A stretch of DNA of 64,000 nt from Macropodus opercularis. Its lineage: Eukaryota > Chordata > Actinopteri > Anabantiformes > Osphronemidae. The position numbers and the translations under genes are program-made. Of the stretch, positions 1 through 11,300 are shown in pieces. The DNA lies in the NCBI GenBank assembly GCA_030770545.1, contig CM061091.1:14254501-14318500 (forward strand), read 5' to 3'. Numbering within the stretch: the first letter of the stretch is position 1; each line of letters opens with the position of its first letter. The notes beneath the pieces were generated by a model. The model saw only the letters and a list, made by a program, of their open reading frames with translations, ran no database searches and was not told the DNA's origin.

Positions 1-534
1 TATATGCCACCAGAATAATTGCTGAATATGAATAGGGCTAGCGTCAGAAGTTCTACTGGACGTAAAGTAATGAATCTGACATGCTGTTCTCAGTCAGTGG
101 GGTAAAGGTCGGTTATTATTGTCGCAAATGTTGGTAAGTAATGAGTTTCGATGCGTTTCTGACTTATTTAAGTATAGTGTATGCCATCTTATCACGTTAC
201 AGAAAAATGGGCCACTCAGAGGTCTCAGTGTAGGATTTACTCATCCTGGTATTGAACTACGGTCACGAAGAACAGCTACAAGCTCAGACGAGAGTGGAAC
301 AGCTATGCAGCAAAGAAATGAATGTAACAGCAACATTTCTGGTGTGTATGGGCACATTTTTTGATCAAAGTAATGATTTTTTTTTTACTGAAATATGGAC
401 AGAATAGTATAGGACATAATATTGATGGGAATGTTATGAAAGGTGTTTGGACAAAATGGCATCTAACTGCAATACAGTGTAACTGTTAAACATTGTTATA
501 AAAAACAAAACGCAGTTTTGTGAAAGGGCAGTTG

Positions 535-632
535 TAGCTGCGGCTCAGTTAATGGAGCATCTGTCCATGATCTGCAGGGTCAGTGGTTCAACTCTGGGTT
601 TCTCCTGGTCAAACACTGAGGCTCTCTTTTGT
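535..632 (+). mobile_element. Decayed tRNA-derived SINE head
   Basis: The stretch has an A-box-like segment (GCGGCTCAGTTAATGGAGC) and, about 30 bases on, a B-box-like segment (GTCAGTGGTTCAACTCTGG). The RNA polymerase III promoter consensus is TRGCNNAGYNGG and GGTTCGANTCC. The wording GGCTCAG..GGAGCATCTGTCC..GGTCAGTGGTTCAA is that of tRNA-derived fish SINEs, as I recall them. It is diverged, lacks a recognisable body and ends near a TTA/TTG repeat. It is not a functional tRNA, because the acceptor stem does not pair. Confidence 0.6.
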
Positions 633-638
633 TTGTTT

Positions 639-672
639 TTATTATTATTATTATTATTATTGTTGTTGTTGT
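639..672 (+). repeat. (TTA)n/(TTG)n microsatellite
   Basis: About seven ATT units are followed by four TTG units, directly beyond the SINE relic. It could be the expanded tail of that element. Confidence 0.9.
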
Positions 673-3424
673 AAGTGCTGATTATCAGCTTCCACCTGCT
701 GATCTAAACTAGCAGCACCACAGCCAGGAATCGATGACGTTCTCAGATTAAAGTTGAAATGTTGTAAAGATCAGTTGACCTTTGATGGTGTAAATGAAAC
801 TATGAAACTATTCTCTTGCACTTAGTTTTAGAAAATGTTTTCCATTTCACCATGTTTGCTTGACACTCTCTCTGCTTTTCAGAGCAGAGAATAAGCAACC
901 TTATAACCTTATAACATTATTGTTATGGTTTTTAAGATCTATTTGAGCGTATTTATACACTTGCTGTTGCTGCTGGCACAGGCTTTACACAATCTTCAAA
1001 CTTGTGCTGATTGAGCAATCCCCAATCAGTCAAGTGTGTTTAGTCTTCTATTTGATATGTTTTCCCTCCCAGGTGTTGAGGACCAATAATGAGGTACTTT
1101 TGGTCACTTTTGTCTCTTTGTTGAGTTTGTGACCTGTCATTTCCTTTGTGAATTAGAAGCAAAAATGGCTAAACTAAAAAGTCACTTTGTACAGTATTGT
1201 CTGAGAAACGTAGGTGTAGCTAAGAAATTAATGATTTTAGAAGTTTACCATATTTTGCTGCTGGACCCCATCAGTCTTCTGTCTTTACTGCTTAGCTGCA
1301 TTGTTACTGTACATTGAGTTAGAAACCACTGTGCACAGACATTACACGAAAGCGACTCGGGTCAGCTCGCTTCATGGGGCAGACGTAAACATGTTCACTG
1401 CAAGCGAAATACAAGCCGTTACGCAGCCTGTGCACACAGCTTGATTGTTTAAAGTATGGGGTCTAGTGAGGCGCTGTATGTGGGCAACCAGTGACTGAAG
1501 AACATCATGAGACGTTAGATTGTTTGGTTTAGAACAATTAGCTCATACAAGCAGTTATGATTTAGAACATTGAGGTTTTGAGGAGATGGAAAAAGAGGTT
1601 TTGAATGAAATTGTTTTTAATTAAAATTGAGGCGCTTTGGAGAAAAAGCGTTGTGTTCTGAGAACTGGAAAAAGTTGCAAGCTCCTGCAAACGACACGTT
1701 CGCAGAGCATAAATAAGATTAGGCCAAAACTAAGGGTTTTGGATGCTGACGACAAAGAACCACTGTGGTGAGGGCAGCTTTTAATATGTTCGCCTAATGC
1801 TAATTTTATAGTACACGATGTTAAAAACACATTACCTCAGTGTATCGCATTGTACTGTACTCCATGTAGTGATGAAGCTGTGACCACTGAGGCTGATTCT
1901 AAAAACAGAAGTTGGGTTCTGGATAATTTTATATTCCAGTTGTGCAGTGAATGAACAGTTACTTTGTTCACCTCCTAACAGAACACTCAATTGATTCATT
2001 CAGTGCTCACATATGGTACAAACTGCTCTGCATTTTCCTTTTCCTCTATCACTCTCTGTCACTCATTCACACACTCATGCATACAGATAGCCCAGTGTAG
2101 CTGGCACACTTTCTGATCTCTCAGCTTTTTTCCCCCTAAATTTTATACATGAAATAGAACCCAGCTGTAAAGTGTGTATCGTTATAAGCATAAGGAGACT
2201 GCATCAGAAACAGACCCCGAGCTCATCAAGTATAATATACCATGTGCACCCATTCTGGATCATCCATATTCAACAAGGTGGCATGTGCTCACCAATTCAC
2301 TATTTCCTACAAGAGGAGAAAATTGCACATGTAATAAAATCCAATTTTATATTTCATTCTGAGAACTACAATAAACACAAAACAAGCAGTAAATAAGCTT
2401 TTCAAAAAGCTGATTATGAAAGCAATTTATTGCCAAGTCCAGGACAGTGTTAAAGCAGAGCAGCGCTGGAGAGTGGAGGGACCCACATTTCCAAATCTAC
2501 TCTCCCTCAAGCTCTCTGCTTGCCATAATATTAGCTGGCCTGCTTGGTGGGGAGCCAATCTGATCAACTTATTTTACTATATAATGCCTCAGCTCTCACT
2601 GAAAGCTGTTAAGAAAGGATTGTGATTGAGGTCATCCTTGCATCCATCACGGTGGTAAACGCTGCTGGGGACGAAGCGGGACAAAGCTCAACAGACATAG
2701 CAGTAATGCCATTTTAATGTTTGCACGGAGCTGATACATCTGAATTCTGCACGTATCTGTGATCGTATATGCTCGTTCATACGTCCAGTCTTCTCCTTGG
2801 GCGACCCATCACGTGTTAACAGGGCGGTTCTTAAAAGTCTATAAATTAAACCCTGCACTCGTTTAGAAACTGCTTGGAAATGTGCTAATAACACAATGTC
2901 CCTGTTATCAGATGCTTATCAGGAAACCAGATACATTACTTAAATGAAATCATATGCTCAGATTAGCATTTTAAGTCTCCCTTTTACGTTTAGTTGCATT
3001 AATAAAACACAGCAATGATGTGAATATGCCTCAGGGGTTTTCATCTGCTGCATTTTATTGTAGATACCTTAAATTAGCTCAAATTTTAGGTAGATTGAGG
3101 AGTGAGCAAAAAGTAAAAAGTCTGCATAATATTTGTGAATATAAATTGAGGCAGTGATGGCACAGGAGAAAATGATATGTGAGGATTATTCACAGTTATA
3201 TAATGTTAGGAAGAAAACCAGGCGCTTCTCATTTTGGTCACTTATCCCTCATTGTAAAGGTCTGTATATTTCATTGCTGGTGCAGCAGCTTAGGGGATAC
3301 ATTTCAAAGCAGCAAATAAAAATTGGCTAAACTTCCAAAATTAGCACTTCAAAGTCAAACATGATTTGCAGTGAGGGAAGGGGTGGAAGCAGTGTGACTG
3401 TGAAAGTGCGTTTGTAAAAGCGAG

Positions 3425-3452
3425 CTGTGTGTGTGTGTGCAAGAGAGTGCGC

Positions 3453-3498
<46 letters not shown>

Positions 3499-3499
3499 T
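3425..3499 (+). repeat. (GT)n microsatellite
   Basis: Two GT tracts (3425-3439 and 3461-3497) are separated by AAGAGAGTGCGC. The histidine/threonine-rich minus-strand frames here are products of the repeat. Confidence 0.95.
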
Positions 3500-5819
3500 G
3501 GAGCTGATGTACAGAGTTCAGCATTAGGCCTTAGAACCAATTTCTAGGCAAATTGGTTTCATTTAAGAATGAGATCACAGAGTAAGCAAACCTCTTTCAG
3601 GGCAAGTTCATGCATCTGTAGCCATTTATTTCAGTTTTATATGCATTGCTTGGCACAGGCTGTTTGTAGGTAGAGTATGCATAATCTTAGCCATGGGCAT
3701 CATGCTATAGTTAACGTGTTCACATTTACCTTGTCATTACCATGAGGTTAAATAGTTTCTTCTATTTTTATTACGTTCTGTCAAAGGAAAAAAAAAAAAA
3801 CACAAAAAAACCCTTCAACAGTAATTTACTGTTTTGTTTTCTGTGTTCCTTCCAGCACTGTTGTGGAATCACTACTAATCAAAGCCACATGCAGCTAATT
3901 GCCCTCTCCAGTCTCTCGCGCATAGCACAAGCAAACCCATTAAGCATCAATGGAACATATGTTGGAGTTTTGGAGTGGGTGTGAAAATCAGTTTATTTTC
4001 AAGGGGAATAATTGTCACTTGACCACAGTTAGGATCTCTGCTCTTATTTTCATTTCTATAAAGTAACTGTATTAGGCACATTTTTTAAACAAAGCTCTAG
4101 ATTAGTTGAGGCTGTATGTTGACAGCTGTTTGTCTGGAGGACAGCACGGTGCTCAGTGAGCACAGGTTATACTGGGCTTTACGTATTTACACTGTTGCAG
4201 CATGAAAAGTGTTGCACAGTTAATATAATCGCAGTTGCGATATCAACCTGTGCGATTACCTGACCACAAAAGGCTGCCATTTAATTAAATAAATATGTAC
4301 AAGTGGGAACACGACTATTGTAACTGTGCTGTGTTTATGTGCAGTTGGCTCGTTATCTACGCCTCGAACAGAGAGATGACCGGTGAGTCTTTGTGGAGGC
4401 AGTGGTGCGTGTGGACATGTGACCTTCCAGTGTGCAGTGTTGCCAATTTAGCTCCTGTTTGGCCTGATTCAGGACTTTTTAGGCCTTATTAGAAATAGAA
4501 AGGTGACTTGTAGACAAACAGAACTATGGACAGTGCGTTTGGCCAGATTTGAACTACTTTACGTCAGGTACTGTGCTGTATGTAAGTCACTAAAATATCT
4601 GGCACCAAGACGCCAGCAGCAGCATGTTTGAGCTGTGTAATATTTCTGTTTGTAGTAGTAGTCGTCGGTAGTTCTCCTCTTTTAGACATTTGTTCTTTTA
4701 GGTGACCACGGGAAACCGGGCTCTGAACCCATCCTTGTTTCTGACGACTCCCAACCTGTCACTGCTTCAATCTCTAATTAAATGTGCCATAACAGTCCTG
4801 TTGGACAGCTTTCATTATTGTAATGCTTTTGGACTATATTATCCTTTGACTTGTAAAGAAGAGACATTTGCAATCTACAGACCCTCCTCCATCGAGCAGT
4901 GTATTGTGTGATGGAAGGGATTGTCTAGAAGTGTCGCAGATAACGATTAGAATTTCCTGCAAAGCAATAATAAGGTTGATTCCTTGCCAAGATTTGGACA
5001 AAACCAATTTAGAAACACTGACAGGAGTTTACCTTCAATATTACCCTAAGTAATAAAAATGCATAACATACTTTCAGTCCATTCTCTCAAATAATCCTCA
5101 TCCATAAAATAAATTTCTGTGTAATTAGAAACTGTTGCAGTGATGATGGATGCAAAATTAAACCGAATCAATAGTTTTTGTTGGCCTTTAGACTTTTCCG
5201 TCCCCTTCGTGGTTTTTATCCTGTGTGAGCATCCTTTATGTCCGTGCTCTGCTGACAGCTGTCCCTATGTCAATATGGATGTCTGTCAGGAGAGATTATA
5301 CATCACATGAATCGAGGCAGATAATGAGCAAGAGGGAAGGGCACTTTTTAACACCCCCTCGTGTGCAACATATGACACAAGCCAAGCTAATTAAGCAGAT
5401 GCCATAATGCAGTAATCAGGAACACAGAGGAGGTTGGAGAATTCACAAACTTGAGTCATAACAGCGCAACATTTGGTGCTTAAGAACTTCTCCACCAACC
5501 CAAGCAGATGGGGATGCCAGGCTGCAGTGCATGTGTATTTATGTGTGTCAGCATGCCGCTCCGTGTCCTGTTTTGTCATTCTGACTGAGTGTGTGTATAT
5601 CTTAATAGTATCTGCCTGCATTAGTTTTACTATAAGATTATTATTTAAATGTGCACTGTAGGTATGTACACTAATTACATGTGTATGCGTGAATGGCAGA
5701 GACAACCCTGAATGTGTGTGTCTGTGAGAATTTACAGCTGGGGACAATGTTCCCGGTGAGGTGTTTTCTTCATTATTTCTCTGGAAAATGAGCAATCAGC
5801 CATATTGCACGGAGCCTGA

Positions 5820-6000
5820 TTGTTTCCTCCTGTAAATCAATCCACGAACTGCAATTAAAATGTTCTCTTATGTGGTATAATTGATGTCTACCTAATCCTT
5901 TATTTGCACACCTGCCGGTGAGTCTGAATATTTAATGAATTCCTAATTAATGCTCTTTGCACACTTGATTTATGTGTTAGCAAATTATAATACTGTTCTG
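5820..6000. promoter_or_regulatory. Candidate regulatory block rich in TAAT motifs
   Basis: The stretch holds CAATTAAAAT, TATAATTGATG, ATATTTAATGAATTCC, CTAATTAATGC and CAAATTATAAT within about 150 bases, plus a CACCTG E-box near 5910. Its composition resembles conserved vertebrate enhancers. Conservation cannot be tested here. Confidence 0.25.
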
Positions 6001-7893
6001 TGTCCTGCTGGTTGGAAAGTGCCTACAGAATGTCGCACCTGGGTTGAATCTGAAGTTTGTCTGCTTTCTCCGAAAAGGAAAGAGAACACAGTGTTAAAAG
6101 ACGACACAGCAGTCGAGTTAATTTAATTTTCGTTTTAACGTCATTTTTGCTTTGCAGTATGTGGGGTCTTTTCATTAAACATACACTAACTGCAGATGAT
6201 AAAAACAAAGGTTTGATCAGGACCTCATGCTGTGATTTGATCTTTGAGGACTGCATTACTTGTCGTACATTGTACACTGGGGAGGGAAAGTCTACTTAGC
6301 ATGTACACTTACTCTACTGTATGTGTTACAGCATCCCACTAAATCCAGGCCTGGGGTCTGATGTGTCACTTAAAGTATGAAGCTTGGTAACGTGTTGATG
6401 ATGCATCAAATGAAGGCCTAGATATGCTTATGTAGATAATGTGACCAGATCAGTCTTTGTGTCTGATGCAGGTCACTTTACATCTGTTTAAGCACTTGAA
6501 AGGAAAGGTATTAAAAGAATTGTTTGCTCTTTCTGATTAATTGTTGTTGTTTGAATAGTAGCTCTAGTGTTCTAACTGTCACCCAAATGCAGTATTGACA
6601 TTTAATGTCAAGTTAATTAAAGTGGACCCAAAATAAAATTAACTAGATCTGTAACGATCAATTGATCTGCAGAGTGATAGTCAACTAATCAGCAACTGCC
6701 TCAGTAATCACCAGTGGTTAACATTTACTAGTGTATTCTCATTCAATGTGGAGTATATTCACTCTATTGACAAGACAAACACATTCCACCTTTGGTCTCA
6801 ACATTTGGGCTTTGTTTCACATGTACTTTGGTATTTTATACATTGAAGCCAATTAACTGAGAATATAAATGGCAGAAGTGCTGTATCACTAATAAAAACA
6901 AAAACAAAAAAACAACACTAGTTGCTATTTGCCCTAAAGTAAATTAAAGCTTAATAAACTCATAACTGGACCTGCTAAGAAAGCAGAATCGTTGTGTCAC
7001 AACTGTCACACTTTGTTGTAAAATATTTAATTCTTTTAGTCAATAAAAGTCAGTGAAGTCGGAGGAACTGTTTAATATTTGGGGAACAAGTAACAGGTAC
7101 ACATTCTGCTGCCATATCACCCACATCATGGTATTTGCAACAAATGATCTGCAGTATTTTTACCCAGTGTTTTTTTTTCTGATTTAGGGATTGAGTAGCC
7201 ATTGTCAAAATAAAAATAATTACAAAATAATTCATACAACTACATGGAATAAGCAAAGCAACTGACATTGTCATGAATATCACTTGAAAATATGTGACAG
7301 CTCCACCAGACTTTGTATATTGTTTTCTCTTGCTGTGTGAATCAGATATAACCTCATCAGATAAACACAGTGTCACGCAGCTCCATTAACAGAGTCTTCT
7401 GGGAAAAGTACTTTTTAATACAGCTCTGCACCTCTGTTGCTGATGAGTTTGAATGAGCTCAAACTCAATGAGCATTTATTTTCTCTCTAATTTATTTGCT
7501 GTTGCATTTCATTTCCAGGCCAATTCACCCTCCTAATCAGATGGCAATTAGCGAAGCATGAATCACAGAGCGCGGCTCAGCTTAACTCGCTCCCTTTCAT
7601 GACACCTGCATGTTCACAACAACACAGTTTGGAGAAGCCTTCTTTTATTCCAAATAAAATCTTAATTAGTCCATTTTAAACAGCATTTCTATTTCCATCA
7701 GATTTCGGCAAAATGTAATAAAACTACTTTTGTTGCGTCATGTTTTAAATAAGGTCTTCAAATATATCTTCTCTTGCAAGCACTGCAGTGTTTGGAGACA
7801 TGATTACATACCAACACATGGGCCAAGCTCCTCAACAACTTTGGTTTTGGTACAAGAGGAAAAAAAAAAACTCACTATCAACATTTAAGAATC

Positions 7894-7899
7894 TTTAAT
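7894..7899 (-). terminator. lmo1: Candidate lmo1 polyadenylation signal ATTAAA
   Basis: ATTAAA on the minus strand lies about 390 bases after the stop codon. It is followed by GTTGATAGTGAG and then a run of about ten T (7861-7870 on the plus strand reads poly-A). This is the usual arrangement of signal plus GU/U-rich element. The AATAAA at 7644-7649 is an alternative distal site. Confidence 0.4.
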
Positions 7900-7952
7900 T
7901 CACACTAGTAATAAAATTGCATTACATTTCATAAAATAAATGTTCCAGTTTA

Positions 7953-7960
7953 TATATACA
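7953..7960 (-). promoter_or_regulatory. Pumilio-type motif in the lmo1 3' UTR
   Basis: The minus strand reads TGTATATA, which matches the Pumilio element UGUANAUA, inside the inferred 3' UTR. An eight-base match is weak evidence, though its position in an AU-rich 3' UTR fits post-transcriptional control. Confidence 0.3.
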
Positions 7961-8284
7961 GAGAAAACAGACTGTACATACCCTCCAGTGAACCATTTCT
8001 AAAATAAAAGAAAACAAACCTGAAACAAATTTCACAAAACATACAAGCAATACAGTGCTCAGCTAAGCAGGCACAACTGTACATCAAAATTTGTAACTGC
8101 TCAGTGTTGGGGTGAGGGAGGGGCAAAAAGTTGAACATTTACAATAGAGTCCTTGGGGACTGATAAAGGGGCTTTAAAAAGTATTGCAGGCAAGCCGACA
8201 GACGCTTGTCTTTATCCAAGTGCAGCAGAACATCCATCTCGCGTGTAAAGTGTGGAGCCAGTTGTTGCTGCCATGGGGTTCCAA

Positions 8285-8390
8285 CTATTGAACCTGTGTC
8301 TCAAAGCTGCCATTCAGCTGGCCCTCCTCATAGTCCATTTGACACAAAATCATGTTGTTTTTTAGGAAAAACTTGTCCCCCACGCAAAAC
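8285..8390 (-). CDS. lmo1: lmo1 exon 4: end of LIM domain 2, C-terminus and stop
   Basis: The 106-base coding part follows an acceptor ending CTGCCAACAG. It encodes FCVGDKFFLKNNMILCQMDY, which supplies ligands C137 and D140, then EEGQLNGSFETQVQ and TAG (plus-strand positions 8285-8287). The match to the LMO1 C-terminus is very close; I recall GQLNGTFESQVQ in human. The exon is hidden by chance frames on both strands and was found by translating the reverse complement after the expected NQR|FCVG junction. The terminal exon continues into the 3' UTR. Confidence 0.97.
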
Positions 8391-11300
8391 CTGTTGGCAG
8401 AGAGAAGCACACAAAGCCAGGACTGTTGTTAAAAACACAAGGATGATTACTGTTGGCATTAAGACAAAGCTGTGTGTGTGTGTGTGTGTGTGAGTGTGTG
8501 TGTGAGAGAGTTGACTGACTCGGCTCTGTCTCATCTGGCAGCGAAAACATTGCACTTAAGATCAGCAGGTAACAGCCATTTTGTTTAATCGCGCACATTT
8601 GGCTCAAGACGTTTCGCCCTGACGCACACTGACACTGCGCCTCGTCGGATTCAAAGCCTGTTTTGATGGTCATCACAAATGTGTGGCTTCAAATAAAAGT
8701 GGATTAAAACCCTGTCATTTCAAAGCGAGCGGACACGAGCACCGGTGCTGAATGAAAGGCAGGTCAGCTCTCCTCGGCCTGACAAAGAGGCGCTGGCGCC
8801 ACGAGAGTTTCCAGGGAAACTCTGCCACAGGGTTAGTTATTCACACACCAGTTTGGTTCCAGTGCTGCAGAATGTTTTTCCTCTAAAGTCTCAAAGTCAA
8901 TTGACGAGGGAAAACAACACACAGCAGCCTGTCCTACTGATGTTCTCCTCTGTGCAGCTGTTTGTTTGTGTGACACAGTGGAGACAGCTCCATAATGTGA
9001 CTGAAGGGGAGTGAAGATAAGAATATAGCAGAGCATAGCTGGGCTTTAGTAATGTGCCAGGCTGGTAAAACAGTCACGGCCATGGCAATTCAGTGCCAGA
9101 TGAGACCTGGCTTCATGTCTGCCAGCTGAAAAGAGAGGCTGCAGTCATAATTCCCTTACAGCAGGTGTTCACTATGGTAACTGAATCTGGCCTGCAGAAG
9201 GTTAATGGGCTTGTGCTGTGTGGAAGAACAGGGTCACAGCACCCCTGACAAGCATGCAAAGGGCGTTCTGCTCCCAGAGTGGTGCCATTACTGACAATGT
9301 ATTAATGGGGGAAAAGCAATATTTGGGTATGTCATCTTTTATGTACATCACACCATAGGCTTTGTGCTCACTCCAATTGTGTTATCACTAAGGAAGAGGC
9401 ACTTCACGTCTGCGTAGGTCCTTCCTGCTTTTTGAAGTGACACCTCTGGAGGAGGACTTGATTTTTGTGGCTCCTATACTTTCCAAGAACAAGACCTAAT
9501 TTTACATCTGTGTCTTAAAAGATTTACAGATCTAGACACAAACGAGGGCAGGCTGCCAGCAGCGTGTGACAATAGAAAATAATTAGCAGGGCAGCACAAA
9601 TGCAACAGAGCACCTTCCTCCAACGCCGGAACACAATCACTTTCGTTTTTTTGCAGGTGTTAAAACGTGCGTGCTCCAAAAATATTTAATCTATTGGCCA
9701 TTTTTTTTTTTTTAAATAAAAATGCAATGTTATTGTGCGGTTCTGATCCCCGTTCTTACCTCTGGTTACAAAGCTGACAGGCAAAACAGTCCAAATGGTA
9801 AACATTATCTCTGGCTCTCATCACCATTTCAAAGGCTGGGATCAGTTTACTGCAGGCAGCACAGTTCCCCGTTGTACCAAAGAGCCTGAAAGACAGAGAG
9901 CACAGACAGAGATTAACCCACCTTCTCTTTACCTTGATGCAATAAAAGAGCAAACAAAAAAAAAAAAGTACTGACAGCAAGAACAATAGCAAAGGAGCGT
10001 TGTGATGGAAGGAGAAGTGGGGCAAAATGGAAATGCATTGAATGCAACGCGCCACTCTTTCTTGGCACCCGCTTGGTATTTTTGTTAATGAGAGTTACAA
10101 ACGTAGATCTTAATTCTTGGCTAATGATCTAATTAAAATAATCACATGGTTTTAATCTTCTTCAAAGAATCCCCCCTCCTGCACGTTGCGAAAGCAGTGA
10201 AAACAGATCTGAGGCAAACTGAGCCGTTGAAAGTTTTCAAAACTGAAATACCTAATGAGTCTATGTTCAACCAAAGCCAGCTGGATTTCTACACGAGAGG
10301 CTGCGTTCTGTAATATACTCCTAAGTTCAAAAAGATTTCTGTTACAAGGATTCACGCTCGATCCTTATTCTTTATTTTTCTGTCTTCGTTCTTTCATTCA
10401 GAGACGAGCCTGAGAAAACGACGAGAGATGTAACCTTGAAGAGCCGACTAAATGTTTCACAGCGAACACGCTTGGTGCTCAAACCTCGCTGCTGCTTGTT
10501 TAGGCTTATTAAATAAAAGCCCAATGATAAAGGTCACAAGCAGAGCAAGGAGGCACTGGTGTACATCTCTTCTCTCCTCAAAGCAAAGGAACCCAAAGTG
10601 CTTTTCACACTCAGATTTACATTTTCATTTTCCAAGCCCCTGCTCCTATGTTTAATTTGGAGATTCTCAAGCACAGATAGATTTATATATTCCGCAGCGG
10701 GAAAAGGACCGTTTCGCAGCTTTGCAAGAGGGGATAAGGCAACAGCAGATTGCCACTCCCGCAGTACTGTATGTTAAACGCTTTCCTCCAAACTTGTAGG
10801 GCTCAGACAGAGGAGTCACACTGTTGATATTCTGCCTCTTTATGCTAGTCCCATTCACTTGCTTTCACCTTGTTAAAGAAAACGTCTATCCAGCAGCCCT
10901 GCTTCTAATTAGGGGCCACTGCCCCAGAGGAGCAGGGGAGGCAGACACAGAGGTAGAAAGGCTGTTATGTTCCATTAAAGGGATTCACAGGGTGTTAAGC
11001 AGAGACATTGTTACAACTGGTTACTGTTTCAGGAAAAACTGAATGTTCTCATACTGTAGACATCTGCCACCCACAGGGCACTCGCAAAGATGTTTTTTCT
11101 TCTGCGATGCATAAAAAAAACAAACAGTTTTTGCCTATCCAGAAAACAATTCTCTCAAATTCAGCTTGAATGCAAATTGAACCGAATATCAGCTCTGTGG
11201 AAACAGACTAACATTTTAACGGCACTCGTCTCAGATAAATTGCCTGTAATTTTCTTTAAAGGTAGGTTAAGGTACTTCCTCTTTTTGTCTGCCATTCACC

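Larger units (their letters stand above)
1..7869. other. Intergenic DNA downstream of lmo1
   Basis: I could not support a gene here. All frames are short (up to 134 codons), without domains or plausible splice structure. In human the gene beyond LMO1's 3' end is RIC3, and no RIC3-like exon is recognisable in this stretch. It contains the SINE relic at 535-632, a TTA/TTG repeat, the GT microsatellite at 3425-3499 and the AT-motif-rich block at 5820-6000. Confidence 0.6.
7870..8284 (-). other. lmo1: Probable lmo1 3' UTR
   Basis: This non-coding stretch directly follows the TAG stop. On the minus strand it contains a Pumilio-type TGTATATA (7953-7960) and AT-rich blocks. Near its end is ATTAAA (7894-7899), followed about 15-25 bases later by GT- and T-rich sequence that fits a downstream cleavage element. 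A 3' UTR of roughly 400 bases is inferred. Longer forms are possible, because AATAAA also occurs on this strand at 7644-7649. Confidence 0.55.

Noticed and set aside
535..610. Functional tRNA gene
   Set aside because: The A- and B-box-like strings are degenerate, and no cloverleaf with a paired acceptor stem can be drawn. A SINE relic fits better.
3327..3540. His/Thr-rich minus-strand frames
   Set aside because: They are translations of the GT microsatellite.
9756..10055. 99-codon minus-strand frame taken as a gene
   Set aside because: Only 9760-9885 is lmo1 exon 3. The N-terminal part is intron 2 sequence ahead of the acceptor.
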